A DNA stretch of 64,000 bases from Psococerastis gibbosa (GCA_963971405.1 OZ020490.1:13006874-13070873); one strand, 5' to 3'. Numbered from the stretch's first letter, positions 1-11,890 are shown. Program-made: numbers and translations. The notes: generated by a model from the letters alone, not told the origin.

Positions 1-23
1 GCAGGCGCTAGAAACCATATGGT

Positions 24-131
24 CAGGACATGTAGGGTAATGGTACAAACTCTGACTTTCACGCTTCCGGGCCTTCCTAGATAAGTGTAAAAGGGAGCTA
101 TTACAGTTCTAACTCCGCTAGGTTGGCTTAA
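24..131 (+). repeat. SINE-B fragment, internally deleted
   Basis: The start (GACATGTAGGGTAATGGTAC) and end (CTAACTCCGCTAGGTTGGCT) match the SINE-B copies near 21.5, 46.7, 51.9 and 53.1 kb. The middle part, including the tRNA-like B box GGTTCGAGTCC, is missing, so this is a dead copy. Confidence 0.7.
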
Positions 132-1600
132 ACAAATGTCAAGGTGCGATTACGAAATACAATTTATGACAATAAATACGGTTGGTTGAAATAAATGTAT
201 CTACCTACACATTATTTAAAATCAGTCAATTGTCATGCGAAAAATGGGTTTTTGAACAAAAATCTCAAATGCGATGAGTACCTATGTACCGTTTTTTTTA
301 AAAAGGACGATTTTGCATATTTCAAACAAAAATCTGTAGAATAATTTAAAAAAATTCCATTTAAAATTCTGAATATATACTGAACCGCAACCGTCTGTTA
401 AAAAACGGAAAAAGAGCATTTTTAAAACTCCCTCACAAAACGTGACTTTCTGAAGATAAAAAAATGAAGATCAAAAAATAATAAGCGCCCGAAACATAGC
501 GGAAACCAATAATTTAGTCAGCGAAAAGAAAAGAGCCTCGTATAAAAATTATAAAGCAAACGAGATAAAAAAAATGCCGGTCATAAAAGAGCGCGAAAAC
601 ACAAAACATACATTGTCTTGCATTTGATGAAGTGCTCGGCGCTGTTACAAAGGGAACAAGTGTTGTTTAAAAGTGGTTTTTGAGTTAAACTGAGCGAGAA
701 CTGAGCCTTTATTCCCCCTATCCCCTTTCAGTATGTCTCCCCCTACCCCTATAAATATAGGGGTGTTTCAAAGCTGCTGTATTTTGTCTTTGAATCATAT
801 TCTGTAAGCATCTGCGAAATGAACGTATCTACCTAGTTTTTGGATGCGTTGAAGTAACTATAGGTACAGTACAATACGAGACTCTTCCTGGCTCCAACCG
901 AAGAACTGCGAGGGTTCTTTGTTGATCTTCGACAGGCTTATGGCATTACCATGAAGGAGCCCAGCTTAAGTACCTAAATATGTATATTACACGTGACATA
1001 TATACGAATATGTCACGTCATGTGCATATTATGTGAAATGTGACTCTTACAAGCGCGATATCTCAGGAATGGTCTTTAGAAAAAAAATGATACAACCTTT
1101 TTTATTGAAAATTTAAAAATGTACAACTTTGGTAGAAAACGTTTTTTGATAAAACTTACCGTTTTCGAGAAAACACAGAAAATCTGAAATCGTGACCATT
1201 GACACCGAATAACTTTTTTATCGCACATGGGATCAATGGGAACTTTTGACATTTTATTTATAATGGTAAACCCAAGGTCTGTACCTAAATTTGGCTCTGT
1301 CTGAATTTTTGTTATTTCATCACTATTTTCATGTCCCAATTAACTGGGCATATAATGACTAGTATCGTCACCTGGTTTTCACTATATAAAACAGCAATAT
1401 GTTCATGTTTTCTGATGGAAGTAACCGTGAGAGATTCCACTATAAATTGTTTCATAATGTCTAATGAAAATTCTACAGTAACAAGGTATTTTATAGGTAC
1501 CGTTTTACCAAATAGCGAATTTCAGCAGAAAAATAAGAAGAGTGTCACTGTGAATAAGAAGAAAAAGTAAAAGAAGATGAAGAAGGCGACGAAAATCTGC
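132..1600. other. AT-rich sequence without a recognised gene
   Basis: No coding signal or known repeat is recognised. One short perfect inverted repeat is present: ACGTGACATAT at 991-1001 and its complement at 1008-1018, with a 6-nt loop. Small ORFs here look accidental. Confidence 0.5.
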
Positions 1601-1605
1601 TAATT

Positions 1606-1985
1606 CAGGAAGACCCTGTTTTTCTTCTTAGTTCTATACCTGCAGAAAATTCAACATTGAATTTGTATGTGTGTTTTTACCTCATAGGTAGGCGCATTTC
1701 TAGAGAAATGCCACAGAGAAAATAAGAAGAGAGCCTTAAAAGGTGTCACTCTCAAGGAAGAAGGCAAAAATCAAATCAAAATTCCAGAGCCTGTTTTTCT
1801 TCTTAGCTCTATAGGTATATCTGCAAAAATTCAACATTGAAATTACATGTGTGTTTTTACCTCATAGGTAGGCGCATATCTAGGGAATTTCCACAGAGAA
1901 AATAAGAAGTGAGCCTTAAAAGGTGTCACTCTCAAGGAAGAAGACAAAAATCTGCTAAATCTGTCAGACGGCCTGTTTTTCCTCT
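1606..1985. repeat. 180-bp tandem repeat, about two copies
   Basis: The segment containing GTGTTTTTACCTCATAGGTA recurs at exactly 180-bp spacing (1671 and 1851), as does CCTTAAAAGGTGTCACTCTC (1734 and 1914). The copies differ by point changes and small indels. A third partial unit begins near 1968 and a weaker related stretch lies at 1530-1600. Function unknown; no long ORF survives. Confidence 0.8.
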
Positions 1986-2394
1986 TAGCTCCATGTCTTA
2001 TATGCCGTGGTATACTAAGCCCAAAGGTTTTGGCAGCAGACAAGCTTTCTCTGGGCTTTGAGACTCGGGCGCCTTCTGGGAATTCTTCTTTTACCCCTCC
2101 GTTTTGGAGGTAATCCTCAACAGGCTTTCCTTACGTAAGCTGCCTGGATTGAATGATGAAGAAACTTATACCACTCAAAAGATAAAGGAAATGTTTTCTG
2201 AGAGGAATCTGGTAGTGTTGCGCTGAGAAAAATATATTCTGAAAGAATAAATTAACCCACAGAGTGTCAAGTTGACGGGTCTTGATTACGAGACAATCGG
2301 ATATCCCCCCCCCCCCCAGTTAATATTTTAAAAATTAAAATAAATTACACTGGAAATATGAATGAATGAATGTGTATATATAGATTGTAGGGTC

Positions 2395-2640
2395 AAGTAG
2401 AAAGAAAGAAAATGGTTTTTATTTTCTATATAGGTGAATTTCGGTCCTTACAATTACTCTTACAATTAACCCATAATAAATAATACAATGTTATGCAATG
2501 TGATATTACAAATTTAACTGAAAAATAAAATAAAATATTAAAATTAATAACATTAAGGTAATTTACGCACCATTCAGAAGCGTGACAAGCTCCCTTAAAT
2601 TTCTTTAATTTTTTGTCATTTCTGATGGACTCCATCAAAT
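2395..2640 (-). pseudogene. LINE-H-like 3' end with C-terminal remnant
   Basis: Read on the minus strand this resembles the LINE-H tail at 28.8-29.1 kb: a short C-terminal peptide containing KKLKKFKGACH, then an AT-rich 3' UTR, a sequence like GGACCGAAATTCACC, AAAATAAAAACC and a TTTC-rich tail. It is diverged and non-functional. A G/C homopolymer tract lies just upstream at about 2306-2318. Confidence 0.55.
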
Positions 2641-4028
2641 TACATTATTTTGGAACAAAAACAATGACATAGACTGTATTTAATCTTATTGTGCTAAAGT
2701 TGTTAAAGTTTTAGTGGATTTTTGTAAATTATTATTATTAATTTTGCTTCCTATCTTATTCGCAGTCATATACCTTATCATGCCACTGAAAGAAATTTTA
2801 ATTTTCAATCTTTAAAAAAAAAAACGTCATATCTATCTGAAGTATGCTCTGATCGGTTCGAAAATTCCAAAGAAGCCTGATAACGATATCGAAAAACAAT
2901 GAAAAGAATTTCATGGTGAAGAAAAAAAAGTAGCGATCATTTATTATTATTTTATATACTACTGCGTCAAGTTACGATTTGGAGGGTTGGGAATATTGGA
3001 AAGGGGATTTTAAAATAATTTTTATTGAGAGAGGAATTAATTATGAAGGTCGACTGGAAAAAGGAAAAACTGGATTACAGGATTACATTTAATTTCAGTA
3101 TTGTCAGTATGGACGTATACGGACTCCTATTTTGACCCACAACTGCAGTATTTCAAATTAGTTATGGAAGGGTAACAATCTCGTTTTAAGCAGTATGTCG
3201 CGTTGTTCCCAAAGAGAGGCTGGACGCTGAAATGTCCCGTTTTTACTAAATCTCTGAATTAATAAGGAACCCAAGAAATTATAGCTAACGTGAATAAACA
3301 GACAACAAAACTATCAAAATTTACGCACATATGTTAATTAATAACAATAATACAATATTGTTATTAATGAAAGGCACAAATTCAATGCTCCATAAAACAT
3401 AAAGCAATGGGAAATGTGATTTGTATCAATTTTAACATTCTTATCAATTAATTTATTAAACCAATAGTTAACTTGCTATTAGGGTGCCACTATTAAGACT
3501 CGAACGAGATCATCTTATCGTTTATTATTAAATTTCGGCATCAATTTACTCAACTATCAAATCAATTAATTTGTTCAGATTGGTCGGACTGTGGGTTTCG
3601 AAATTGCCGTGTTTCCACTAGCTACTCGTATGGCAATGGCGAGAATCGTTCCAAATACTATGTCATTCTAACAGTTGGCTAAGAACGTCTCTTACATTTC
3701 TAACAAAATATTGATAATTTTAAAAGCCCGGCTCCCATGTGTCTTAGCATTATGACAACGTTATTTTTAATGTCTAATCTTCTCTTGTATTTCGAGAGAC
3801 GAGCTTTCTCATTTTCTCTCATAAGGACTTAATTATCATTGTAGTTAGCTACATTTTGCTATTCCCGAGTGCTTTTGAAAGATATGAGAGCTTATAACTG
3901 TCTCATTGGTGATAATTTTAACACATCTCTTATTATATTGTACTTACTTACTGCCTGTGGCAAATGAATACAGAAGCGGAGTCGCTGCTGACTGTTAATG
4001 AATTGAATCTCACAAAGTTCTAACTGAG
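2641..4028. other. AT-rich sequence without a recognised feature
   Basis: No ORF of note, tRNA-like box or TIR pair was recognised. It includes A/T-rich tracts and a few CA/GT words only. Confidence 0.4.
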
Positions 4029-4649
4029 TTTAGAGGATATGGAAAAACTGGACATGGCGGGATTCGAATACACAATCTACGCCTAACCGGGGCGTCGTCT
4101 TAACCGCTCGATCACAAGCCCGGACAAGAACAGTGTTGATGAATATCCTCTGTGTATATGCTCGTATTGACATGATTCGTAATGTTTGGCAGGTTAGCAC
4201 AGCTACACAACTATCTAACCGAACAAGTCTGGGAGCTTACTTAATGCCATAAAGGCAATGCTTTTACACATTATATTGCAGTATTATATGGAGTATATAA
4301 CACTGACTTTTTAAATTAACTTTTGGTTGAAGAGGCAACCTCCACGTCATAACTGAATTTAGAGGATATGGAAAAACTGGACTTGGCAGGATTTGAACCC
4401 TCGGGGAGTCGTCCCAACCGCTCGACCATAAGGTACAGTAAGCTCACAGACTTGTTCGGTTAGATAGTTGTGTAGCTGTGCTAACCTGCCAAACATTACG
4501 AATCATGTCAATACGAGCATATACACAGAGGATATTCATCAACACTGTTCTTGTCCGGGCTTGAGGTCGAGCGGTTAAGACGACGCCCCGGTTTGGCGTA
4601 GATCGTGGGTTCGAATCCCGCCATGTCCAGTTTTTCCATATCCTCTAAA
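4029..4649. repeat. Large inverted repeat made of SINE-A copies
   Basis: The left arm (4029-4239) and right arm (4439-4649) are about 211 bp each and nearly perfect reverse complements. They contain tRNA-like boxes, a GTTCGGTTAGATAGTTGTG block and the TTTTTCCATATCCTCTAAA block. The 199-bp spacer holds a third, more diverged SINE-A copy in the minus orientation. The left arm reads SINE-A on minus and the right arm reads it on plus. It would fold into a very stable hairpin. Confidence 0.85.
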
Positions 4650-4740
4650 TTCAGGTATAACGTGGAGGTTGCTTCTTCAACCAAAGTCAATTTAAACTTT
4701 TTGGTTATAAACTCCATGTAATACTGAAATATAATGTGTA
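4553..4740 (+). repeat. SINE-A, tRNA-Ser/Leu-like copy
   Basis: The A-box-like GGTCGAGCGGTTAAGACG is followed by GTGGGTTCGAATCCCGCC, a perfect B-box context, as in class II (Ser/Leu) tRNAs. An unrelated 3' body (TTTTTCCATATCCTCTAAAT, then a tract ending near GAAATATAATGTG) follows, so this is a SINE and not a working tRNA gene. It overlaps the right arm of the inverted repeat at 4029-4649. Confidence 0.8.
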
Positions 4741-4865
4741 CTCACATAGTTCGGCCATGAGAAACGAAAAATATCGCCTTCTGCATGTAATAATCCGGGG
4801 GTAGAAAGGCTGAGGGCTTCTGGCAGAAGAAGACCATCCTGGTTGAAATTTAACATTGTGTCCCT
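4741..4865 (+). pseudogene. LINE-M C-terminal fragment
   Basis: Conceptual translation gives MRNEKYRLLHVIIRG, then a stop, then GLLAEEDHP in decayed frames. This matches the endonuclease-type LINE C-terminus (FGHVMRNEKYRLL and similar) also seen at 28.6 and 29.2 kb. Stops and frame changes show a relic. Confidence 0.55.
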
Positions 4866-5100
4866 CTGATGGTAGCACCTTCTTTTAGTCAGGTAGCTGC
4901 TGCGCGGTAGCCCCAGTTTTGCTTCGCTATAGTCCAGGTATTATTCGCAGCGACTCGGCAATCGCCCCACAAACTTGCCAACTCTTATCAGACCAGCCAG
5001 TACCTGCACATTCTGACAGGATTTTAGCCATTTACCATCCATCCAAAGATTGTAACAATTAAAGGACTCGAACCTACAGTACAACTTTTCGGGTAAAAGT

Positions 5101-5365
5101 TGTTGTTGTTGTTGTTTCCAATGCCTGCTTTCAGCATTTCTGCTTTAAGCAACCCTGTCAGCCTGGCGGGGGGAGTGAGTCTGTTTGTTAACTTGAGGCG
5201 CCCTAAGGGCAGACTCTTTCACCTCGGTGAAAGGGGAGTTGACTGACAGGGTGGACCTCCTGATTATAGTGGATTCCGAACCACTTTGGGAACATAGTAA
5301 AGTCACACGATTAATTCGGAGGTGACCATAACTCTACATGCACTTAGACTGACGGTCTCAGCGCG
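5101..5365 (-). repeat. SINE-D2 copy with 14-bp target duplication
   Basis: The element is flanked by TTTCGGGTAAAAGT at 5087-5100 and 5366-5379, a perfect target-site duplication. On the minus strand it has the shared SINE-D core (GTGGTTCGGAATCCACTATA), the D2-specific 3' body (CAGACTCACTCCCCCCGCC) and an (AAC)n tail, read here as TTG repeats. It is truncated at its 5' end compared with the copy at 56.6-56.9 kb. Confidence 0.9.
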
Positions 5366-5379
5366 TTTCGGGTAAAAGT

Positions 5380-7079
5380 AATAATTCAGACTTTACATGT
5401 TCTGACAAGTAAATTATGATTACGGTTCATCGTAAGAGAAGCATGCATATAACCTAAATTAAAACCAAATTAATAATTCAATCAGATTGCTAACGGGAGA
5501 ATAAAATTTCTCGAAATTACGGTACAGTATCAAACTAACTAACTGGAAAGAAAAATTTCCTCATTTCATGGTAATTGAAATGGAAAAATCTCGTTGAGGT
5601 GAAACTTTTTAGAAAGGTATTGGAAAAACCATTAAGCCAACGCAGAGAAGTAGGCAAGTTATGGCGTCCTTGAATTCCTACCAAGTCAGTCTTTTAGAGA
5701 AAAATGAAGAATGCCAATTTTACTCTTGGAGAATTTTCCTCCTGATAGTTTTATATTTTCTAAATTAGTTTAACAAAGCGCTAATTAGGTTATAGTTAGG
5801 TGCAATTTTTTTATCATTATCGTTGATTGACCTTAAGCATAGACGTCTACGTTACGGTAGAATCAATCATTGTTAATTCTAATAAAAATTACAATAGTTA
5901 ATAAAGTCAAATTATTTTCATTTTGACTGGACGCCATCTGAAAATGGTTGATTTGTCGTAAAAAGTGTTGATCACCATTATCGTAGATAAAAATACGGGC
6001 TTTCCGTCAAATTCATTCCTTTGCGACCAATATTAACTGAGATATGAATTATATAAGGTTTCAATCAGCCGCCATCTCGTAACTAAACAGTAGATCTAGC
6101 TAGTTAATGAATTCGATCAAGGCATTTGTATGACCAATTTTTGTGCCAAGTTCCATCAAAATCGGATAATATTTATGGAAGTTAGAGTGTTTCCTAAAAT
6201 CTATATACATATATTATATATATATATTATACATACAACATTTTGAACAGAGGGTGGTTTTACGCTCAGTGGATCATGAAATGAGAAGTTGTGAAGAAAT
6301 TTCCGAAAGTCGAACATAGGTCGCCATCTCAACAGGTAGATGAATCTCCCTAAAATAAGTCAAATATCTCAGGAAATATCATTTGTAAAGCTGTCAAAAA
6401 TAAGGGGACAAACAGATGAATTGTTTTTGATCATTTTGACACATAATATGTACCACTTGCTAACGCAGATTGGCCAAAATCATTGAATTTGATTTGTACA
6501 AAAACGATTAGTGTGGTAGTCCCGAGGAAGGAGTTCAAGAACTGTGGCCAATTGGTGCCAAGTGAAGACTGCATGTCATATATTGAAATGTAGAGGAGCA
6601 TTTCTGTTAATTAATTTGAAATTTCTAACGGCTCTACGATCGAAATTTTCATGTGAAAATCGTCATTGTACAAAAATATAATTATGGGGTGCTTCGAAAT
6701 GCCCTTAGCGATATTGCACATCAATGCTTTAAGATTCAGTTCATTATAAAATATGTAAACGGACATCTGGATAAATCAGCAATATAAGAAGATGCTGCTG
6801 CCAATTGCAAATTAAAAATTCAATGAGGGGCCGCAAGGGCTAAGCAGAACATATTAATATTTAATTGATCTGAAATCCACGATTTTACCTTTGGGAAATT
6901 AGGCGCCAGTCCACTCTTCAAAAAAGAATAAATCTTTAAAAGGTAGCCAATTTTAGGGGCCACTGACAGGAATTACACTGAATCCTTTCCCAAAAGGATC
7001 CATCATGGGATCTATGATGTTAATCCTTAATCTACATTTCACATTAAGAACCAGTAGAATCCGGGCTGTGGTCAATATG
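5380..7079. other. AT-rich sequence without a recognised gene
   Basis: No repeat family recognised. A TA-rich stretch lies at about 6203-6232. The small ORFs are short and lack family motifs. Confidence 0.4.
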
Positions 7080-7145
7080 AAAATGAACTTCCTAACGTTT
7101 AGTCAGCATCTGCGGTGGACATCTTCAGTAGTGCTGCGCAGACAA
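7080..7145 (-). repeat. Penelope-type repeat fragment with decayed hammerhead core
   Basis: On the minus strand, CTACTGAAGATGTCCACCGC is followed by AGATGCTGACTAAACGTTAG. This aligns with the hammerhead-like motif at 30.46-30.52 kb. The second core block reads CTAAAC instead of CGAAAC, so an essential G is lost and one stem II pair is broken. It is probably inactive. Confidence 0.55.
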
Positions 7146-7446
7146 TTTACAATTCTCAAGCGGCTTGCATTGTATAAGCCTATAGACGTACTCTCAGCAA
7201 CAAAGTAGGTCTACCTATAGCTTATTTATTGAACTGGAATGGTTCGTGTGTCCCAAATAATCTATGTATACGGTATACCCATTTATTACATATGATACTC
7301 TGCCTGGGCCAAATCCATTCGAACCGTAATGAGAACATGAATAGTGCATATCGGTAATTGACAGCCCGTTACATGCAATTAATGAGTCATCTGCGTGGTA
7401 TGCTATCGTTATCAATGTGGGCTTTATCTGTTATCTTTTATGGTCC

Positions 7447-7520
7447 TGAATAGTCCAGTTGGTATAGAAGTCGGCTATGAAACGGAAGCTCAAGGTTCGA
7501 GACTTGGTAATATTTTCCGT
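7447..7520 (+). repeat. SINE-N, tRNA-like fragment
   Basis: TAGTCCAGTTGGTATAGAAG resembles a tRNA D-arm/A box and GGTTCGAGACTTGG a B box, spaced as in a tRNA. Related sequences occur at 30.2 kb (minus) and 52.8 kb (plus). No complete cloverleaf is apparent, so it is called tRNA-derived repeat rather than tRNA. Confidence 0.5.
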
Positions 7521-7884
7521 CAAAAATTTTAACTGTGCTTATCCATTTTTTTAAAAACCAAATATAGGCAAATGTATGTATTCTGATTAAGGCCGTTGCC
7601 AGGGGCTACATACTATGCATTTCTGGAATGCCCGGTATGTGTAAAATGCGTAAGCGAAGCACGAAAAGAATGAATGTTATTATCCAAAAAATAAATTATG
7701 TACCTAAGGGGGTAAATAGGAATAAAAAACAGTTAAAAGGCATAATTACAAGTATTAGAAAAGCAAAAAGATAGTCAATTGAAATAGTCATTTGGGTAAT
7801 TCCGCACCTGGTACTATAGTTGGCACAAACATGTGTCAGAAATCTCTCCAATCTTCTTATAGATATTCATATTATATGAACTAG

Positions 7885-8279
7885 CAGCAGCCCGATCATG
7901 GCGATTAGGGATTATTATAATACCGGGGTTAATTTTTTAATACCGCAGTAGTAAGGTGTCACGTGACGGTGTTAAAATATGCGCGGGAAAGTCAAATCAA
8001 TAAATTATTTGAATACAAGAGAATGTTTGCATTTTTTAATAATTGAAGTAAATACTAATTACAATTAAAAAGACGAGGTAGAATTTCGAAATATAATAAA
8101 AAAAATTAATTAAATGTGTCTACATCTAAGGGAGAAAAAATTTGAAACTCACCAAAAATATAGCCGAGGATTAATTTATCAATTTGAATTTCCCGCACAC
8201 TTCGCTCCCATATGTTTAAAACAATTGAATAAACCCCGTTGTTACGATAAAATCCCAAATCACCATGATCGGGCTGCTG
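7885..8279. mobile_element. 395-bp TIR element (non-autonomous DNA transposon)
   Basis: The ends are inverted repeats: CAGCAGCCCGATCATGGCGA on the left and the complement of CAGCAGCCCGATCATGGTGA on the right, with similarity continuing for about 50 bp (GGGATT, then ACCGGGGTT or AACGGGGTT). The interior is AT-rich with no ORF. A related fragment, including AAGGTGTCACGTGA, occurs at 45.36-45.43 kb. No certain target duplication was found. Confidence 0.8.
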
Positions 8280-8882
8280 GTATGCGAATTTGAGACATCC
8301 ATCTGTTATTTCAGTTGTAATTATAATATATAGACTGGATTTTAGAAGAGTGAATTAAGTAGATACGGTAGTCTATCTATTGTAATTAACCCAAAGGAAA
8401 ACACTGTCAGGGTGATTTAAGGCTTCCCATTTGCTTTCCTTTCCTGAATCTTATTTTATTTCTTTATTTTTTTTGCATTTTATGGACCATTTCATTGAGC
8501 ATTGCTATAAAATAAGTACTTGTCGAAGTCCAATTTAGTCAGAGTCCACTTCCAAACTAGTATCAGAAAATGCAAATCGCTACCTTTTTTTATGCTTAGG
8601 TATATAATCGCTGCAATAGAACCCGATAGGATTAGCTGATACGCATTGATCTTTAGCCAAATTTACAGACTGGGCTAAGCCTGATGATGGGAATAGCACC
8701 CCCTCTTAAAATGTCGCCCCTTCCTCTGGCAATGGGCTCAGCCCTAATTGTTCGATGACTGTGAGGCTCTTGCCTCTCTAATGACTATTAAAGCAGTAGG
8801 AAACCTAAAGTCCAACTAACCCTTTGTTATATAATATTACACCATTGCCATTTACCTTTACCAATTCAAAAAGTTTAGTTTA

Positions 8883-10143
8883 GCCGGCTATTCCATTTGT
8901 CAATATTCCGTCAAAAGTTGATGAGATTTCTGTTTTACTCTATGTCATTGTCCATTTTAACTTCCACGTATTAAAATTTATCAATAACCATAGAATAAAA
9001 TCACGCTTTGCAAACAATTACGAACTAAAAGAACCGGTCCGAGTTTACTCGAACATGCTTTCGAATTTATCAACATTAGTAGCTAGATAGAGAATATGAG
9101 TAATTTCATGGTAAATAATTTTCCAGTGGTTAAATTTCCGACATCTCGGAGGGGGGGGGGGGGGGGGGGGGTTTCCACCTGACGTCACTGGAAGTGAGAT
9201 AAATTCTAGATAGGTCAGACCAACACATTAATTACCACACAGCAATAATGGCAAGGCACGCAATGCATTTGAGCGCGAATTTTCTATCATTTTTTCAAAA
9301 ATATTTTTTTGTGCAAAACCAAATATTCTTTTTGGGAAAGCAACATATCCGGTTCCGTTACTCAATTTAACACCTAAAACATGCCTGAAGGTAGAAATCA
9401 TCGATAGAAAGGTTTCACAGAAAAATTATTTTTCAGTCATTTTTCATTAAAATTCAGTTATTTTTATTTTTTTACCCCCAGAAGCAAACTATCAAGGGGC
9501 AAGCGACCCCCTTCATTTTGTCAAAATTAATATTGACTACAATACATGAGAATTTAAAAGAAATCGTTGGAGCCGTTTCTGAGAAATAATTTTTTTAGAC
9601 GTTTTTTTGGAGTTTTTTGAGAATAAAACCCCCCCAAATTGAATTGGCCCAAAATAAAAATAAAATGGTCCCGAGGTATGATTTTTGCGAACCTACGTAC
9701 TACATTTCATCAAAATCAGCCGAGTAGTTTGCCCGGAAATCGATGCATAGACAGACAGACAGACATTTCGTAAAAAACATTTTTTTGGTTCCTGGGACCT
9801 GAAAACGTGTAAATCCGTTGAAGTCTCGGAATCGAAAATTTCGACCATCACAAAGCTTTCCATATACTACGCATATATTGGAAAGCAATAAACAATGGCG
9901 TCGTCTGGATATGATAAATAATTGTAATTAATTTCTTGAAAACAAACGAACCATTTCATAATTTAAATCATAAAATTTCTTGTAGATTAGAAAATTAAAA
10001 GAAAGACGTTGGGCAAACTTACAAAATTGGAAAAAATTGAAAACAAAAATTATTGAAGACAAGTGAGGTGTAAAAATATAAATGATGTTTCCGTCAATGA
10101 CATTATCAAAATTGAAGAAAAATTGACAAGTGGAATTATAGCC
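8883..10143. mobile_element. TTA-flanked MITE interrupted by repeat E
   Basis: The outer halves (8883-9030 and 9889-10143) match the intact 415-bp element at 29583-29997, including TTTTACTCTATG, TGGCGTCGTCT and TTTCTTGTAGATTA. The ends are GCCGGCTATTCCATTTGTCA and the complement of GGCTATAATTCCACTTGTCA. TTA flanks both ends (8880-8882 and 10144-10146). An 858-bp unrelated repeat sits inside, so repeat E inserted later. Confidence 0.8.
9031..9888 (+). repeat. Repeat E, 858-bp interspersed element
   Basis: It begins GAACCGGTCCGAGTTTACTC and ends near ATATATTGGAAAGCAA. It contains a 20-plus-base G tract (about 9150-9171), AT-rich sequence, a CAGACAGACAGACA run at about 9749-9763 and GGTTCCTGGGACCTGAAAAC. 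Other copies: 16.6, 39.3, 58.8 and 63.8 kb. TAAA lies on both sides and may be the target duplication. TGCTTTCCAAT-like words occur inverted near both ends. No protein is encoded; the class is uncertain. Confidence 0.75.
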
Positions 10144-10146
10144 TTA

Positions 10147-11002
10147 TCAAATACCTACTTAGTTTTCTACAATAATTCGGTATTTGCAGGGTCTACGTAA
10201 ATCACGACATGCAGTTTCTTAAATGTAATAAAACACAAAAGGCATTGTTAAAATAAAAATATCCCTAATTTCTTGAAAGCACAGCAGCCAAGAGATGAAA
10301 TTGAAGGCAATCCCGTTTTAAGACTCCAAAAGAAAAGCCTTTTTAAAAACTTCCCGACTTCCCCTAACAATAATATTTTATATACGGCCTTTAATGTTAC
10401 CCTAGCTCATCCACTTGAACAATTCAAAGAAACCCACCCCCTTTTCAGCGAGGGTAATTTCCATGTTTTCGAAAAAGAGCGGGAAAGACATTTGAAAACA
10501 CCGGAAACGCATTATCAGCAAAAACCAGAGGCACTCTTCGCCTCTTGGCATCTTACACTGTTTCCGGAGACTTGTTAATTGTTTCAGTTTTTCTTTATAC
10601 ATCTTGTTCTGTCGCTTGCATGTGTTTGCATATTCCGCTTATGTTTGCGCAATGTCAAGTTGCATTAAATTTTACCAGTCTAAAAATTTATGGGAATCTT
10701 AAATTTCCAGAGATTGCTTCCCCCCCCCCCTGTTTTGCTGTTGATAGGCTTACTTTTGTAATTATCATTCTCATTAAAACTTTGGCGATATTGTCGTAGG
10801 GGTTTGTTTGCGGGTTTAGAGTTTTCAGCATACTGGAAAAGTTTGTCAATTCTCCTTGAGGAGCCTTGGAAAATGTTCAATTCTGTTTGGGTTTGTAAGT
10901 TCAAATTGGAATTTGAAGTTATAATGTTAAGTTCGTTTGTTTTTGAGTAACATCCACTATGTGCCGTCAATAAAAATTTTGATTAAAGTTGACGACTTCT
11001 GA
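10147..11002. other. No supported gene
   Basis: Several 60-100 codon ORFs overlap on both strands here but none shows a family motif. A C tract lies at about 10720-10730. Confidence 0.4.
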
Positions 11003-11660
11003 AAAGTTGGAAGACGTAACATTGACGGTAACGAAACAGCAGACAGACTGGCAAAAACAGCAAGAATAGAGGGAGAAGAAACCCAGGAACCACCAACCTG
11101 GAATGACATCACAGCAAAACACCTAAATAGCACAAGAATAAACTGGCAGAGAAGATGGGACGCATACAGAACCACGACCCTAAAGGCGATACAACCGAAC
11201 ATCCCAAAACGACCTTGGTTCTGGAAAAACCCTCTCCCAAGAAAGGTCCAAACCACGGCCATAAGACTGCGGCTGGGTCACGTCTCCTTCCCATGCCATC
11301 TAGCACGGATCGGTGTCCGGGAGACTCCTCTCTGTGAGTGTGGGGATCAAGAGGGTACTCCGGACCACATCACTTTTGAGTGCCCCCTCTACAGCCGGGA
11401 GAGGACACAGCTTATTAGAAGGTTGCAGGACCAGGGGAAGTTGCCGCCATTCACGTATATGGATGTGCTCCAGGACTTGGACAAAGAGGTGCTGACGGAG
11501 GTGGTCCGCTTCCTGGAGAGTATCGGACAAAAGTGGTAGGACGTTGGGCAAGCTGTTTTAGACGGCCCCTGGGCAACATCGTTGTCCAGTGAGCTCCCGA
11601 TAGCAGTCTTTTGCCAGGTTGGATTTGGCTGTATACCCTTAAGCCATTAAAAAAAAAAAA
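11003..11660 (+). pseudogene. I-group LINE ORF2 C-terminus with 3' UTR and poly(A)
   Basis: An open frame from about 11003 to the TAG at 11537-11539 encodes the C-terminal end of a non-LTR retrotransposon polyprotein. IDGNETADRLAK is the end of an RNase H domain. CECGDQEGTPDHITFEC is a C-x1-C-x8-H-x4-C zinc-finger-like box, followed by RERTQLIRRL and a basic tail. An in-frame TGA at 11000-11002 and loss of all upstream sequence indicate 5' truncation. The roughly 120-bp 3' UTR ends with a small hairpin (TGGCT ... AGCCA at 11628-11647) and an A12 tract, typical of target-primed reverse transcription. The frame is uninterrupted, so insertion may be fairly recent. Confidence 0.85.
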
Positions 11661-11719
11661 GTAACATTAACGAATTTGATTCAATTGACCATTCTTGCGT
11701 CTATTCTTATGGCATAATT

Positions 11720-11822
11720 GTATTGTTTATAATAGGGGTACTGACTTTCTAGCCTGTAAGGGTAGCTGGTAGACTCTACCAGGCAGAGTATAAAGACGTT
11801 TTTCATTTCATTTCATTTAATA
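11720..11822 (+). repeat. LINE 3' end with hairpin and (TTTCA) tail
   Basis: CTGGTAG-ACT-CTACCAG forms a 7-bp hairpin at about 11767-11783, followed by GAGTATAAAGACG and TTTCATTTCATTTC. This repeats the layout of LINE-G at 34.5 kb (hairpin, AATAAAGACG, TTTCA repeat). Only the 3' tip is present. Confidence 0.65.
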
Positions 11823-11890
11823 AAATTCAGGAGTTTTCTGGCTTAAGTGAATACCTCAATTGCCTAAGTGCTTACCTAAGTACATATTAC

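Noticed and set aside
4553..4625. Functional tRNA-Ser or tRNA-Leu gene
   Set aside because: Good A and B boxes, but no matching acceptor stem was seen, and the same unit with the same 3' body recurs as an interspersed repeat.
10273..10970. Cluster of overlapping 66-101 codon ORFs
   Set aside because: Opposite-strand overlaps, no motifs, no splice-site support.
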